DNA of 64,000 nt from the NCBI GenBank assembly GCA_002067065.1, contig MVPY01000034.1, positions 1 to 64,000 of the forward strand, written 5' to 3'. Source of the stretch: Methanobacterium sp. PtaB.Bin024 (lineage in GTDB: Archaea; Methanobacteriota; Methanobacteria; Methanobacteriales; Methanobacteriaceae). Numbering within the stretch: position 1 is the stretch's first letter; every line of letters begins with the position of its first letter. The notes under the pieces are model-generated. The model was given only the letters and a program-made list of their open reading frames with translations, was not told the DNA's origin and searched no databases. Shown here piece after piece: positions 40,594 to 49,362 of the stretch. The position numbers and the translations under genes were made by a program.

Positions 40594-40800
40594 CTATTTT
40601 ATGGAGACACATTCCCATGGTTGGGATTCGGTATCAATAGTGGCGTATAACTCTTTTTCGGTATCATTCAATAACTCTTCACAACCGAATTTTAAGTCTG
40701 CAGCTTTTTTAACTGGATAAATTCTCCCTCTTGCACTTTTAACAATTATTTCACCCTCTCGACTAATACCCACTACTAATTGTTCTATTTCTTTTGCCAT
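40594..40800 (-). CDS. Small conserved hypothetical protein
   Basis: 68 residues: MAKEIEQLVVGISREGEIIVKSARGRIYPVKKAADLKFGCEELLNDTEKELYATIDTE... It looks like a small beta-rich fold (VGISREGEIIVKS) with a conserved-looking C-terminal SQPWECVSI. I cannot name a family. The ATG at 40800 has GGAG 9 bases upstream; an in-frame TTG three codons earlier is less likely. Upstream of it on the same strand nothing else is transcribed; the Dsr-like gene downstream is 134 bases away and may be co-transcribed. Confidence 0.55.
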   Translation of the reverse strand: MAKEIEQLVVGISREGEIIVKSARGRIYPVKKAADLKFGCEELLNDTEKELYATIDTESQPWECVSIK

Positions 40801-41062
40801 TGTATACAACTCCTATTTTTTTTGAAAATTAATTTTTTACTCTCTGTTACTTTATTTTAATATATTTACATGAGTTATTTACATTTTTTTTATCATCTCA
40901 TGGACCTCAACATCTCCGATAGATTTCATATTAAAAATATCAATACTGACTTTAATTATTTTGAAGTTAAAATTAAAATATTAAATACATTTATATATAA
41001 CAACTTAACAATATTAACCTAGACATGGATATTATTGAAATAATATTTGAAGGTGCATATGT

Positions 41063-41371
41063 ATGAAGGCCAAAAAATTAAAAATACGGGTGAAAACGGA
41101 TAAATTCTCAATTCCTCTTCCTGCTTTAAGGATTTCAATATATAGATGGATTTCTAAATTGATTCTTAAATATCATCCCTCTAAAGCAGAAACAGGTTCA
41201 CCTCGTTCTGGTGAAAATGAAGCCATAGGAACCTTACTGGATAACCTCACTAACCATGACATTGACCATATTTTTGACCAGTTAGAATGTACTGAACCAT
41301 TTAAAATGGTCGATATCCAGGCAGATGATGAAAACAAAGGTAAAGTAAAGGTGGAAATTTATACCATCTAG
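41063..41371 (+). CDS. SHOCT-like-associated protein (paralogue of 41762 gene C-terminus)
   Basis: 102 residues. KLKIRVKTDKFSIPLPALRISIYRW..., then DIDHIFDQLECTEPFKMVDIQADDENKGKVKVEIYTI. It aligns with the C-terminal half of the third gene in the cluster (KWLKIRVRTMDDNPKVNVNIPISLVDVG... KIVDVEDEENQTKVKIYVE), but lacks the SHOCT-like N-terminal helices. This is a split or truncated paralogue. The next gene begins within a few bases of its stop. Function unknown; such proteins are found with DUF2089 regulators in bacteria and archaea. Confidence 0.65.
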   Translation: MKAKKLKIRVKTDKFSIPLPALRISIYRWISKLILKYHPSKAETGSPRSGENEAIGTLLDNLTNHDIDHIFDQLECTEPFKMVDIQADDENKGKVKVEIYTI

Positions 41372-41382
41372 TGGGTGAAGTT

Positions 41383-41748
41383 ATGAAACGTGAAGTACCA
41401 GGAAACTGTCCAATATGCCAGAGCGAAGTTAAGGTCACCGAGATACGATGTAAAAAATGTAAGACCGTTGTCCAGGGTGAATTCGACCTTTGCAAATTTT
41501 GCAGGTTGAATGACCAGCAGAAATACTTTGTAGAAGTGTTCATAAAAAACAGGGGCAATATTAAAGAGATTGAAAAAGAATTGGGAATATCTTATCCAAC
41601 AGTGAGAAATAAACTGGATGAAGTGATTTCCGTTTTGGGACACAAAGTGGAAAAACCAGTTGTTGATAAAAAAGAGATTTTAGAAAAACTTAAAAATGGT
41701 GAAATCACCAAAGATGAGGCTTTAAAATTACTCAACGGTAAAATATAA
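41383..41748 (+). CDS. DUF2089 zinc-finger/HTH protein
   Basis: About 121 residues. The zinc-binding N-terminus (CPICQSEVKVTEIRCKKCKTVVQGEFDLCKFCRL) is followed by a helix-turn-helix (NIKEIEKELGISYPTVRNKLDEVI) and a SHOCT-like tail (ILEKLKNGEITKDEALKLLNG). DUF2089 proteins are likely DNA-binding regulators. The ATG is 4 bases after GGTGA, so I choose 41383 rather than the GTG at 41371 that overlaps the upstream stop. Gene lies in a tight trio, so it probably regulates the neighbouring SHOCT-like genes. Confidence 0.8.
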   Translation: MKREVPGNCPICQSEVKVTEIRCKKCKTVVQGEFDLCKFCRLNDQQKYFVEVFIKNRGNIKEIEKELGISYPTVRNKLDEVISVLGHKVEKPVVDKKEILEKLKNGEITKDEALKLLNGKI

Positions 41749-41761
41749 GGAGAGCGTGAAT

Positions 41762-42145
41762 ATGTCTAAAGATATAAAAGATGAAAGAATGCAAATTTTG
41801 GAAATGGTGGAAGAAGGAAAAATCAATCCTTCAGAAGCAAAGGAACTACTTGATGCTTTGGAAGGAGATCCGGAAGAAATAACACCTAAAACAGATGCTA
41901 AATGGTTAAAAATCCGTGTTAGGACCATGGATGACAACCCAAAAGTCAATGTGAATATACCTATTTCTCTTGTTGATGTGGGATTAAAACTGGCCAAAAA
42001 ATTTGATCCCAAAATGGAAGAAGCAGGCCTGGACCAGATAGATCTTGATGAAATAATAGAAGCAGTTAAAAGCGGAGCAGAAGGTAAAATAGTTGATGTA
42101 GAAGATGAGGAAAATCAGACCAAAGTGAAAATATACGTGGAATAA
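41762..42145 (+). CDS. SHOCT-like domain protein
   Basis: About 127 residues. The SHOCT-like helices ERMQILEMVEEGKINPSEAKELLDALE are followed by a beta-rich domain KWLKIRVRTMDDNPKVNVNIPISLVDVG and helices. This matches the SHOCT-like family associated with DUF2089 and YvlB/LiaX-type envelope-stress proteins. Its C-terminal half is a paralogue of the first gene in the trio. GGAGAGC upstream could serve either GTG 41756 or ATG 41762; ATG is chosen. Possible role in envelope stress sensing, by analogy only. Confidence 0.75.
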   Translation: MSKDIKDERMQILEMVEEGKINPSEAKELLDALEGDPEEITPKTDAKWLKIRVRTMDDNPKVNVNIPISLVDVGLKLAKKFDPKMEEAGLDQIDLDEIIEAVKSGAEGKIVDVEDEENQTKVKIYVE

Positions 42146-42324
42146 TTGGAGAATTACTTTACCTTTTTTACATTTTTCTTGGTTTTAAAAATAATTTAAA
42201 GGATTTATTTTCTTTATAAAAGATTCATTTCATTAAATACTTGAAGGCTGAATTTGACATTACGTAACGCTAATTTAGAGATTGAATATAAAAAAGAAAG
42301 AAAAATGAATGGATAACTTAGGCT

Positions 42325-43149
42325 TCAAATCACTGCTATGAGTGGTAAAATCACATGCAGCACTATATCTGCAGAAAAATGTGATATCATGGCGGATTCT
42401 AAACCCTTTTTCCAGTAAAGCCATCCGAATATAATTCCACCAACAGCATTTAAGAGTATCACTTTGATAACCATTAGAGGCGTGAGCGTAGTTATGGCCA
42501 TTGCTGTGGGTAAATGGCCAATACCAAAAATAACAGCTGCTAAAATAATAGCTAACCACATACCTATACTTGTTGGCTTTCCATCCTCTGTTTTTTTGAT
42601 TTTAAATATTATCCAGGCAATCAGGGTCATTAAGAATAATCTCAACAGGATCTCTTCATTAATCCCACCATAGAATGATGAAAGAAAACCCTGCCAGGCT
42701 GGAGGAGTTATTTGAGCCAGAACTATATTACTACTGGTTAATCCGGCAAAGGAAAACAGAAAATCTATTCCTATTATAAGGATGCTGGCCAGTATTCCAA
42801 GCCCAACTGATATTCCAAGTAGGGATTTCAAATAACTTTTAACTTCCCTGCCTTCAAGCCATCCTTCAAGGATGGGAAGTCCAAGTCCCACTTTCTTGGC
42901 AAGATAAAGACCGATAAAGATAACTACAGCAAATAAGATCATGCTCTGGATAATTTGGGCAGCCAGGATAACGTATAATGGTACTGGTGAATTTTGAAGT
43001 AACCCTCCTTGAAGGGTGAGAGTGTAGGGCAGTACAGCTATAGTTCCAAAGATGGATGCAATTAACAAAATTATATATAATTTCCAGTTAACAAGTTGAT
43101 TTTTTGAAATGGAATTTTTTCCATCAGTTTTTTTAGTTTTGGTTTGCAT
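42325..43149 (-). CDS. CPBP-family intramembrane metalloprotease (Abi/CAAX-like)
   Basis: 274 residues with about eight membrane helices. The catalytic motifs are complete: EExxxR (GGINEEILLRLF: E165, E166, R170), FGIGHLP with H212, and SHFSADI with H257. CPBP proteases act inside membranes on CAAX proteins, bacteriocin-related targets or regulators; the archaeal substrate is unknown. GAGGAGG lies 6 bases before ATG. It follows a TetR gene by 46 bases on the same strand, so the pair is an operon and the protease is probably under TetR control. Nothing odd. Confidence 0.87.
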   Translation of the reverse strand: MQTKTKKTDGKNSISKNQLVNWKLYIILLIASIFGTIAVLPYTLTLQGGLLQNSPVPLYVILAAQIIQSMILFAVVIFIGLYLAKKVGLGLPILEGWLEGREVKSYLKSLLGISVGLGILASILIIGIDFLFSFAGLTSSNIVLAQITPPAWQGFLSSFYGGINEEILLRLFLMTLIAWIIFKIKKTEDGKPTSIGMWLAIILAAVIFGIGHLPTAMAITTLTPLMVIKVILLNAVGGIIFGWLYWKKGLESAMISHFSADIVLHVILPLIAVI

Positions 43150-43195
43150 TTTAACCTCCTCTTTAAAAAATTATCATTTTATGAATTCACTATCC

Positions 43196-43819
43196 TTATT
43201 TTAATGAATGCACCAGCATGTCTACAGTATAATCAATCAGTTCATCATGGGTCAGATTATTATTTTCCAGATGTAACTTAATGGTAGGGGGAAGATTGAA
43301 TACATTCTGTATGGATGAAGCTAAAACAAGATTTGATTTTATTGGATCTATATCAGATCTAATGGATCTATCTTTAATCCCTTCTTGAAGTGCTTTAACA
43401 AACAATGAAAAACCTTCCATCCTCATTTTTTTTATTTCTTCCATTCCCGGCAGATCATGATCTATTGGAACTTTATATGAAGACCAGTTCACATCATAAT
43501 AGTCAGGATATTCTTTATAGAACCTATAAAATGTATTCATAAGCATTTTAACCTTTTCCAACCCGTTTTCACCTTTCTCATAATTTTCTTTTAACATTTT
43601 ATTTAGAAGTTCTGTACTTCTAACAGATATTGCCAAATATATCTCTTTTTTATTTTTAAAATATAGATAAAGGGTACTTCTAGCTAATTCAGCTCCTTCA
43701 GCTATGTCTGCCATGGTGATGTTTTCATAACCCTGTTGGAAGGATAATTTCTCGGCGGTGTCAATTATATCCTTTCGCCTCATTTCTTTTTCCCTTTCTT
43801 TTCTATCTGATATGGTCAT
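43196..43819 (-). CDS. TetR/AcrR family transcriptional regulator
   Basis: 207 residues. HTH: RKDIIDTAEKLSFQQGYENITMADIAEGAELARSTLYLYFKNKKEIYLA. The C-terminal domain is less conserved. Start at the ATG preceded by AAGTGAT (4-base gap); a GTG 3 codons earlier overlaps this SD. First gene of the operon with the CPBP protease, and two inverted repeats with TGACA/TGTCA arms lie just upstream (43836-43858 and 43880-43900), the expected autoregulatory operators. Confidence 0.88.
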   Translation of the reverse strand: MTISDRKEREKEMRRKDIIDTAEKLSFQQGYENITMADIAEGAELARSTLYLYFKNKKEIYLAISVRSTELLNKMLKENYEKGENGLEKVKMLMNTFYRFYKEYPDYYDVNWSSYKVPIDHDLPGMEEIKKMRMEGFSLFVKALQEGIKDRSIRSDIDPIKSNLVLASSIQNVFNLPPTIKLHLENNNLTHDELIDYTVDMLVHSLK

Positions 43820-43835
43820 TTCCATCACTTCATGA

Positions 43836-43900
43836 TGACAAATTTATATTAATTGTCATTAAATAAATAAATTAATTTTTAATGTCATATAATGACATTA
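43836..43900 (-). promoter_or_regulatory. Putative TetR operators
   Basis: TAATGTCAT-ATA-ATGACATTA at 43880-43900 is a perfect inverted repeat with 9-bp arms. TGACAA...TTGTCA at 43836-43858 is a second, looser one with the same TGACA half-site. A third half-site (AATGTCAG) follows at about 43909-43916. They lie 17 and 61 bases upstream of the TetR start. Shared half-sites mean one factor likely binds all. Confidence 0.6.
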
Positions 43901-44140
43901 TATTGTATAATGTCAGAAAAGTATATAAAGTTTTTCCATTAATCATTGAGAATAAAAATAGTATTCCGGTACTGTTGTGGATAAAAAAAAATAGTTTGTA
44001 GAATAAAAAAAACAGATAGGTTAATTATATTATTTAAAATTTGGATAAATAGAATGACTATCCATAAAAAGTAACCAGTTATTATGACAATATTTGATAT
44101 TATCGCTTATGATCCCTTGTTTTTGTTAATAGGTAAATGT

Positions 44141-44566
44141 TTAGTAAATTAGCAAAATATTTTTGGGGTTGTTGGGATCCACCATTACATCTACTTTATT
44201 TCCCACAGTAAAATATTCCATCTTTAAAATAGGAATTGTTTCTTTGTGTTTTAATTGATATGGAACATCAAGTGGAGTGGTAATCAAAAGTTTTAACTTA
44301 ATATCTTCAGCTTGAGGGCTTTCAAGGTCATCATAGACCCCAGTTTCATGTATTTCTAATATTTCTCCTTCTCCTTTTATCCCGTTTTCTTTAAGAAAAG
44401 TTTCTCTGTCAACTTGTCTGTTGTAGTAGATCACAAGGGCACATACAAGTATAACCGGAGCAGAAGCAAAAAGACCACTAATAACGCCCCACCAATAAAT
44501 ACCTAAACCAGCTACAACTAAAATAACTATAATACTAATTAAATAAATCCATTTACCGGTTTCCAT
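44141..44566 (-). CDS. Membrane protein with DUF3592-like domain
   Basis: About 141 residues starting METGKWIYLIS. Two helices (about 5-25 and 30-50), then a soluble domain: GIKGEGEILEIHETGVYDDLESPQAEDIKLKLLITTP..PYQLKHKETIPI..KVDVMVDPNNPKNILLI. The pattern G-x-G-x-I-x-x-I-x-x-T-G and V-D-P-x-N-P is that of DUF3592-type domains, whose function is unknown. ATG with GGGGTT upstream chosen over a TTG directly after the stop of the kinase gene. Downstream of that kinase on the same strand; might be co-transcribed. Confidence 0.65.
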   Translation of the reverse strand: METGKWIYLISIIVILVVAGLGIYWWGVISGLFASAPVILVCALVIYYNRQVDRETFLKENGIKGEGEILEIHETGVYDDLESPQAEDIKLKLLITTPLDVPYQLKHKETIPILKMEYFTVGNKVDVMVDPNNPKNILLIY

Positions 44567-44608
44567 AATAAAAACAACCCCAAAAAGTTTTTTAGTTATT
44601 CTAGGCAA

Positions 44609-46396
44609 TTAAGAAGTTTTCAGTCTTTCTGTGTAACCTAACTCTTTGAAAGTAATCTCATATTTTGTCCCGTGACTTGTATCAAGGGTAATCTCACCAT
44701 CAATCTGTTTTACTAGATTGTTTACTAATTCCAGGCCAAGAGAATCTGCATTTTTAAAGTCAAAATCTTCTGGTAGGCCAACACCGTCATCTGCAACAAT
44801 CAATGTGTGCTTGTCACCTTCAGTTTCAAGTTCGACAGTTACTGAACCTTTTTTATCTGGGAAAGCAAATTTAAGGCTGTTGGTCACCAGTTCATTGATG
44901 ATCAGGCCGAGAGGTATGGCAGTTTCCATATTCATTTCAACATCTTCAATATTGAAAATTGGTTCAATCGTCCCGATTTGAATTCCATATGTGTAAAAAA
45001 TGTCAGATACCAGTTTTTCTGTGTATTCTTTAAAGTTGATGTGGCTTAAATCACTGGATGTGTAAAGCTTTTCATGAATCATAGCCATGGTCTTTACTCT
45101 ACTTTGGCTGTCCTTTAGAACATCCTTAGTTTCATCTCCTTGTACATAATCTGATTGAAGATTGAGCAGGCTGGATATGATCTGCATGTTATTTTTAACC
45201 CTGTGGTGTATTTCCTTCAACAAAGCTTCCTTTTCATCTAAAGATTTTTTAAGTTCTCTTTCAGCCAGTTTATGTTTGGTCACATCCTCTGAAATACCTA
45301 AAAGATACTTTGTGTGACCTTCTTCGTCGAGGAGTGGTATCTTCTTGGTGTGCAAAATCCTTGTACCCATAGACTTTGTGTGGATGGTTTCTTCTGGAAT
45401 ATCACGAAGTTCCTTTTTATCTAAAACTTCCCTATCATTTTGGGTGTAAAAATCAGCTTCTTCTTTCGGGAAAAAATCATAATCCGTTTTACCAACTAAT
45501 TCCTCTCTCCTATAACCCCAGATCCGTTCTGCAGCTTTGTTAATTCTTTCAAATCGAAGTTCATCAGCACTTTTCACAAAGATCATGTCGGGTATGTTTT
45601 CGATGATGTTCTCTAAGAACTGTTCATTCTTCCTTAATTCTTTTTCTGCTTTTTTACGTTCGGTAACATCTTCATATACTGCTACAATTTCACCAGAAGG
45701 CAGTTTATAAACGAAATTATCTCTCCAACCACTGATCCTATCATCTTGATATAAAGAGATGGGGTAACGTTCAGCTTTACCTGTTTCATACACTCTCTTT
45801 AATACCTTCAATAGACCGAAATCCCTTACACTAGGGAATACATTGGTGATCCGCTTACCCAATAGGTCTGCTTTTCTCACATTATCTATATGTTCAGCAG
45901 CCTGGTTTAAATCTTTAAAAACAAAGTCATTCCCGCTATCAACTGGTGAATAAATCGCTACTCCGCTCGCCATGTAATTAAAAAGACTTCTAAAGCGTTC
46001 TTCACTTTTTTTTAATTTTTTTTCAAATCTTTTTTTACATGTTATAAGTTCAATCTTGTGTTTTAGTTCTATAACATCAAGAGGTTTGGTTAAATAATCG
46101 TATTGTTCAGTAAATTCTGTTCTGTTGATATTTATTTGCTTAGAAGAATTAGTTAAAAATATGGCGGGAATTTTAAGGCTTTGTATCTGAGAAACAGAAG
46201 CAACATCATTAATTTCTCCTTTAAAGTTAATATCCATCAAGATAAGATCTGGCAATAACTCTAATCCTTTTTCAACTACCTCTTCCATTTTGCTGGCTAC
46301 ATAAGGAACTGAATGACCTAAAGACTCAAGGGTCCTTTTAATATCTATGGCTGCAGTGGCATCTTCAGCTACTATGAGGATCTTAATACCAGGCAT
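44609..46396 (-). CDS. Hybrid sensor: receiver + PAS domains + HisKA_2 histidine kinase
   Basis: About 595 residues, no membrane helices. Receiver domain at the N-terminus (IKILIVAEDATAAIDIKRTL, LILMDINFKGE with acceptor Asp, DYLTKPL), two PAS domains (about 130-245 and 255-385), HisKA_2 (EIHHRVKNNMQIISSLLNLQ) and HATPase_c (VADDGVGLPEDFDF). Shorter than the kinase at 29.3-31.9 kb by two PAS domains but sharing strong similarity in the kinase half and receiver, so they are paralogues. Start chosen at the Met before PGIKIL, with GGGAG 9 bases upstream. The signal is unknown. The small DUF3592-like gene follows directly. Confidence 0.86.
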   Translation of the reverse strand: MPGIKILIVAEDATAAIDIKRTLESLGHSVPYVASKMEEVVEKGLELLPDLILMDINFKGEINDVASVSQIQSLKIPAIFLTNSSKQININRTEFTEQYDYLTKPLDVIELKHKIELITCKKRFEKKLKKSEERFRSLFNYMASGVAIYSPVDSGNDFVFKDLNQAAEHIDNVRKADLLGKRITNVFPSVRDFGLLKVLKRVYETGKAERYPISLYQDDRISGWRDNFVYKLPSGEIVAVYEDVTERKKAEKELRKNEQFLENIIENIPDMIFVKSADELRFERINKAAERIWGYRREELVGKTDYDFFPKEEADFYTQNDREVLDKKELRDIPEETIHTKSMGTRILHTKKIPLLDEEGHTKYLLGISEDVTKHKLAERELKKSLDEKEALLKEIHHRVKNNMQIISSLLNLQSDYVQGDETKDVLKDSQSRVKTMAMIHEKLYTSSDLSHINFKEYTEKLVSDIFYTYGIQIGTIEPIFNIEDVEMNMETAIPLGLIINELVTNSLKFAFPDKKGSVTVELETEGDKHTLIVADDGVGLPEDFDFKNADSLGLELVNNLVKQIDGEITLDTSHGTKYEITFKELGYTERLKTS

Positions 46397-46750
46397 ACAT
46401 ATTTTCTCCCTAAAGACATACATACTCCCTAATAATATATGGCCTTTAATAATATTTGATTTTTTTTGGCTATACTGAAATTATTTTTACTAGGTATGAA
46501 GAACTTTCCTTTAAAGTAATTATTCTAAAACAAATTCCATTGTTATTTAATTTGTAAATGTTGGGGGGTATCAATTTTTTAAAATAACAGTAGACTCCAT
46601 ATCAGGAAAAACTATTAATACATGCACTCCTAATTCTCTTTATAGATTCGTGCTATTGATAATATTACACGCCTTTCATCGTCATTTCCTATTATAATTC
46701 AAGGAAAGATCAATGATGTATTAGTACTATAAAACAAATCAGGTGAATTC
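46397..46750. other. Intergenic region, no gene seen
   Basis: AT-rich gap between divergent genes. It contains a G-run (TTGGGGGGTAT at about 46560) and no frame supported by a ribosome binding site. Promoters for both flanking genes must lie here; AGGTGA precedes the downstream ATG. Confidence 0.4.
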
Positions 46751-47083
46751 ATGAGTAAAAATGAACAAAAAATAATGAAGGAGCTTAACAAGAGGATGAA
46801 AGAATTTAAAGCTGCTTTGAAAGATGAAAAGAAGAAATTTGATCTTATGGATAACATTCCAGGTTCAGAAGTCCTTATTCGTTTTGAAGTGTTCCTACCT
46901 TCAAAAAATCCAGAGGAATTTGTGGATGGTCTCTATCTTTATATGAATGATGAAGGCGCAATTGTCAACGCAGAATACTACTTCAGAGATATGTCTGATG
47001 TGGAAGTGATAAATATGCCTGAAGACTATCTGCCTGTGATAAAGGATCTATTCGGTGATTCCTTCACTTTAGAGGTGGAATAA
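46751..47083 (+). CDS. Hypothetical protein, 110 residues
   Basis: MSKNEQKIMKELNKRMKEFKAALKDEKKKFDLMDNIPG... The first 35 residues form a charged helix; the rest (SEVLIRFEVFLPSKNPEEFVDGLYLYMNDEGAIVNAEYYFRDMSD) looks alpha/beta. No family recognised. AGGTGA lies 6 bases before ATG. No neighbours on the same strand within 400 bases, so it is a single-gene unit. No membrane part. The frame is compact and has normal codon use, so I accept it as a gene. Confidence 0.6.
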   Translation: MSKNEQKIMKELNKRMKEFKAALKDEKKKFDLMDNIPGSEVLIRFEVFLPSKNPEEFVDGLYLYMNDEGAIVNAEYYFRDMSDVEVINMPEDYLPVIKDLFGDSFTLEVE

Positions 47084-47100
47084 CATTAATTCACCATGAA

Positions 47101-47167
47101 AATTGAGAGGAAAAATAATGGACGTTTTTCAAAAATTCTAATTCAAGTAGAATGATCCTCTCAAATT
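47101..47167 (+). terminator. Nested hairpin after the hypothetical gene
   Basis: GAGAGG (47105-47110) can pair with CCTCTC (47157-47162), with A/T pairing on both sides, and inside it ATTCTA (47135-47140) with TAGAAT (47148-47153). The structure begins about 20 bases after a stop codon and is followed by an AT-rich run. Could be a terminator or a small structured RNA. The rest of the gap to 47562 shows no gene. Confidence 0.4.
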
Positions 47168-47562
47168 TATATTATTATAGAATTTTATTATAGAATTTCA
47201 CAAAAAATTATATAAATTGTTAAAACATATTCACTTATCATACTATGAACCATTATATATGTTAGTAAATTCATAGATAAATGAAAATATAATTAGATGG
47301 TAAAAATAATGGTCTTGACGTCTTAAAATGGTTATTGTAAGATTATGGCCCCGACGACTTGTTAATATTTCATCAATTTCGTATAACAACTTTAGAAATG
47401 GCTAAAAATTAAAAACCATGATATTTATGATATATCCATTAGGGTCAGTTTATTTCAAACTACAATAATCTAATAGCAGACATTTTCAAGTATAAATAAT
47501 TTAATGTGAAAATATTTAGTAAACTATTTTTTTTACCATCATCGTTAATTTGGAGGATAAAA

Positions 47563-48063
47563 ATGCGAAGTTTTGAGAAATTAACTTCTTACATCCCACT
47601 TAGAAGGTCCGAATCAGGGTCAAAGAATATTGGACTCTTGGTGGACGGACCAAACATGTTAAGAAAAGAATTCCGGCTTAATTTAGATTTAGTAAGGGAA
47701 ATAATTTCAGAATACGGAAACATGAGGGTAGGTAAAGTTCTTTTAAACCAGTATGCATCAGATAAACTCATTGAGGCAATAGTGAACCAGGGATTCACTC
47801 CTATAGTGGTGGCAGGAGACACTGATGTTTACATGGCTGTGGAAGCCATGGAACTTATTTACAATCCTAATATTGATGTTATCGCTCTTATGACCCGCGA
47901 TGCTGATTTTTTACCTATTATCAATAAAGCTAAAGAAAATGGTAAGGAGACTATAGTTATTGGTGCTGAACCAGGTTTCAGTGCTGCTCTACAGAACTCT
48001 GCAGATGATGCCATAGTCCTGAAACCGGATAATGATAGAAAGGATTTCAAGGAAGAAAACTAA
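47563..48063 (+). CDS. NYN-domain protein (TIGR00288/DUF88)
   Basis: About 166 residues. NYN (PIN-like) nuclease domain: IGLLVDGPNMLRKEF with the first acidic residue, VAGDTDVYMAVEAMELIYN, then VIALMTRDADFLPIINKAKENG with more catalytic Asp, and GAEPGFSAAL. It is the archaeal TIGR00288 family. Likely an RNase, but no substrate is known. Start chosen at 47563 because GGAGG lies 6 bases before it; an upstream in-frame ATG is not preceded by an SD. The PLP enzyme gene starts 2 bases after its stop, so they are co-transcribed. Confidence 0.82.
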   Translation: MRSFEKLTSYIPLRRSESGSKNIGLLVDGPNMLRKEFRLNLDLVREIISEYGNMRVGKVLLNQYASDKLIEAIVNQGFTPIVVAGDTDVYMAVEAMELIYNPNIDVIALMTRDADFLPIINKAKENGKETIVIGAEPGFSAALQNSADDAIVLKPDNDRKDFKEEN

Positions 48064-48065
48064 AA

Positions 48066-49229
48066 ATGCTTATTTGTTCTTCACTTGATGAAGTGAAAAG
48101 AAGAGAAAGTGCTTTAAAATTTATTGCTTCTCTAGTTAAAGAAAAGGGAAGAACCAGCCTATATGACCTTTCAGGTTTAGCTGGTGGATTTCCTATTGGA
48201 AAATCTGAACTTGCTCTCCTGGAAACCTATGCTGGTCCTGCTTTTTTTTATGAATCCCTGCAAAAAGAGGGCATCAAACACCTTGGCGGTGAAAAAGTAT
48301 TAGCCTTCAACCGTACAAGTGCAGCTATATTAGCCACCATACTAGCTTTGGTCAAACCTGGTGATGAAGTAATACACTATTTACCAGAATTACCCTCCCA
48401 TCCTTCCATTCCACGTAGTGTGAAGCTCCAAGATGCTTCTTACCGCGAATTTGACAGTATCAATGATTTCGAGCTCAGTGAAAAAACATCACTGGTGGTT
48501 ATAACCGGTTCTACAATGGACCATAAGATAATTCCCTTAACTGATTTTGAGAAGATAATAAAGATCTCCCATGACCAGCAAGTTAAGGTGATGGTGGATG
48601 ATGCATCCGGGGCACGGTTACGAACTGTAGTTTATAATCAACCTAAAGCTCTGGATATGGATGCAGATCTGGTGGTTACCAGCACTGATAAGTTAATGGA
48701 CGGTCCCAGAGCAGGTTTGATGGCGGGTAAGGCTCAACTAATTGACATAATCCAGGATAAAGCACATCAATTTGGTTTAGAAGCCCAGCCACCCATTATT
48801 GCGGGTATGGTAATGGCTTTGCAGGCTTTTAATCCGGAAAGAATTTTGGATTCTTTAGCTAGGAGAGATAAACTTTATCAAGTTCTAAAAAAAGTGGTGA
48901 AAGGTACAGAAAAAACACCCACAGGGGTAATGATTTCTCCAGACACCCTATTAAAAGAAGTCACAGATTCCAAAGATGACATGCGCATTTCTGAACGTGA
49001 AATTGGCACTTTAATGTCCATAATACTTTTAAAGGAACATCATATACTCACCATTCCTGCTGTTGGAATGCCTGGAGTTTCTTCCACTATACGCCTAGAT
49101 CTGGCCTCTCATGATGCAGAAAATTTGGATGATACTCAAATATGCCAGGCAATCACGGATTCACTAAAAAGACTTAAAAAAATCATACATAATGAAGAAT
49201 TATGTTTGAGTGTTTTATATGAACCCTGA
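48066..49229 (+). CDS. PLP-dependent SelA-like protein (MJ0158 family)
   Basis: 387 residues. Fold-type I PLP enzyme: the probable PLP Lys in TSTDKLMDGPRAGLMAG (about 217), an aspartate in VMVDDASGARLR, and the N-terminal GKSELALLETYAGPAFFYESLQKEG. It matches the MJ0158-type (TIGR03576) family, a relative of selenocysteine synthase SelA that is not itself a Sec synthase; the archaeal function is not established. Start is 2 bases after the NYN stop, with GGAAG 9 bases upstream, so translation is coupled. Length normal, no lost motif. Confidence 0.83.
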   Translation: MLICSSLDEVKRRESALKFIASLVKEKGRTSLYDLSGLAGGFPIGKSELALLETYAGPAFFYESLQKEGIKHLGGEKVLAFNRTSAAILATILALVKPGDEVIHYLPELPSHPSIPRSVKLQDASYREFDSINDFELSEKTSLVVITGSTMDHKIIPLTDFEKIIKISHDQQVKVMVDDASGARLRTVVYNQPKALDMDADLVVTSTDKLMDGPRAGLMAGKAQLIDIIQDKAHQFGLEAQPPIIAGMVMALQAFNPERILDSLARRDKLYQVLKKVVKGTEKTPTGVMISPDTLLKEVTDSKDDMRISEREIGTLMSIILLKEHHILTIPAVGMPGVSSTIRLDLASHDAENLDDTQICQAITDSLKRLKKIIHNEELCLSVLYEP

Positions 49230-49362
49230 TTACTGTAAGAACTAGGTTAATGTAACTATATATAGTGTTATGCGGATCGAATAGCTGTGTTTTAGTTTGG
49301 CACGATTTTCATTCAAGTATTATAGTTTGATTTTCTCTTTCATTTTAAAGTGGATTGATGAA

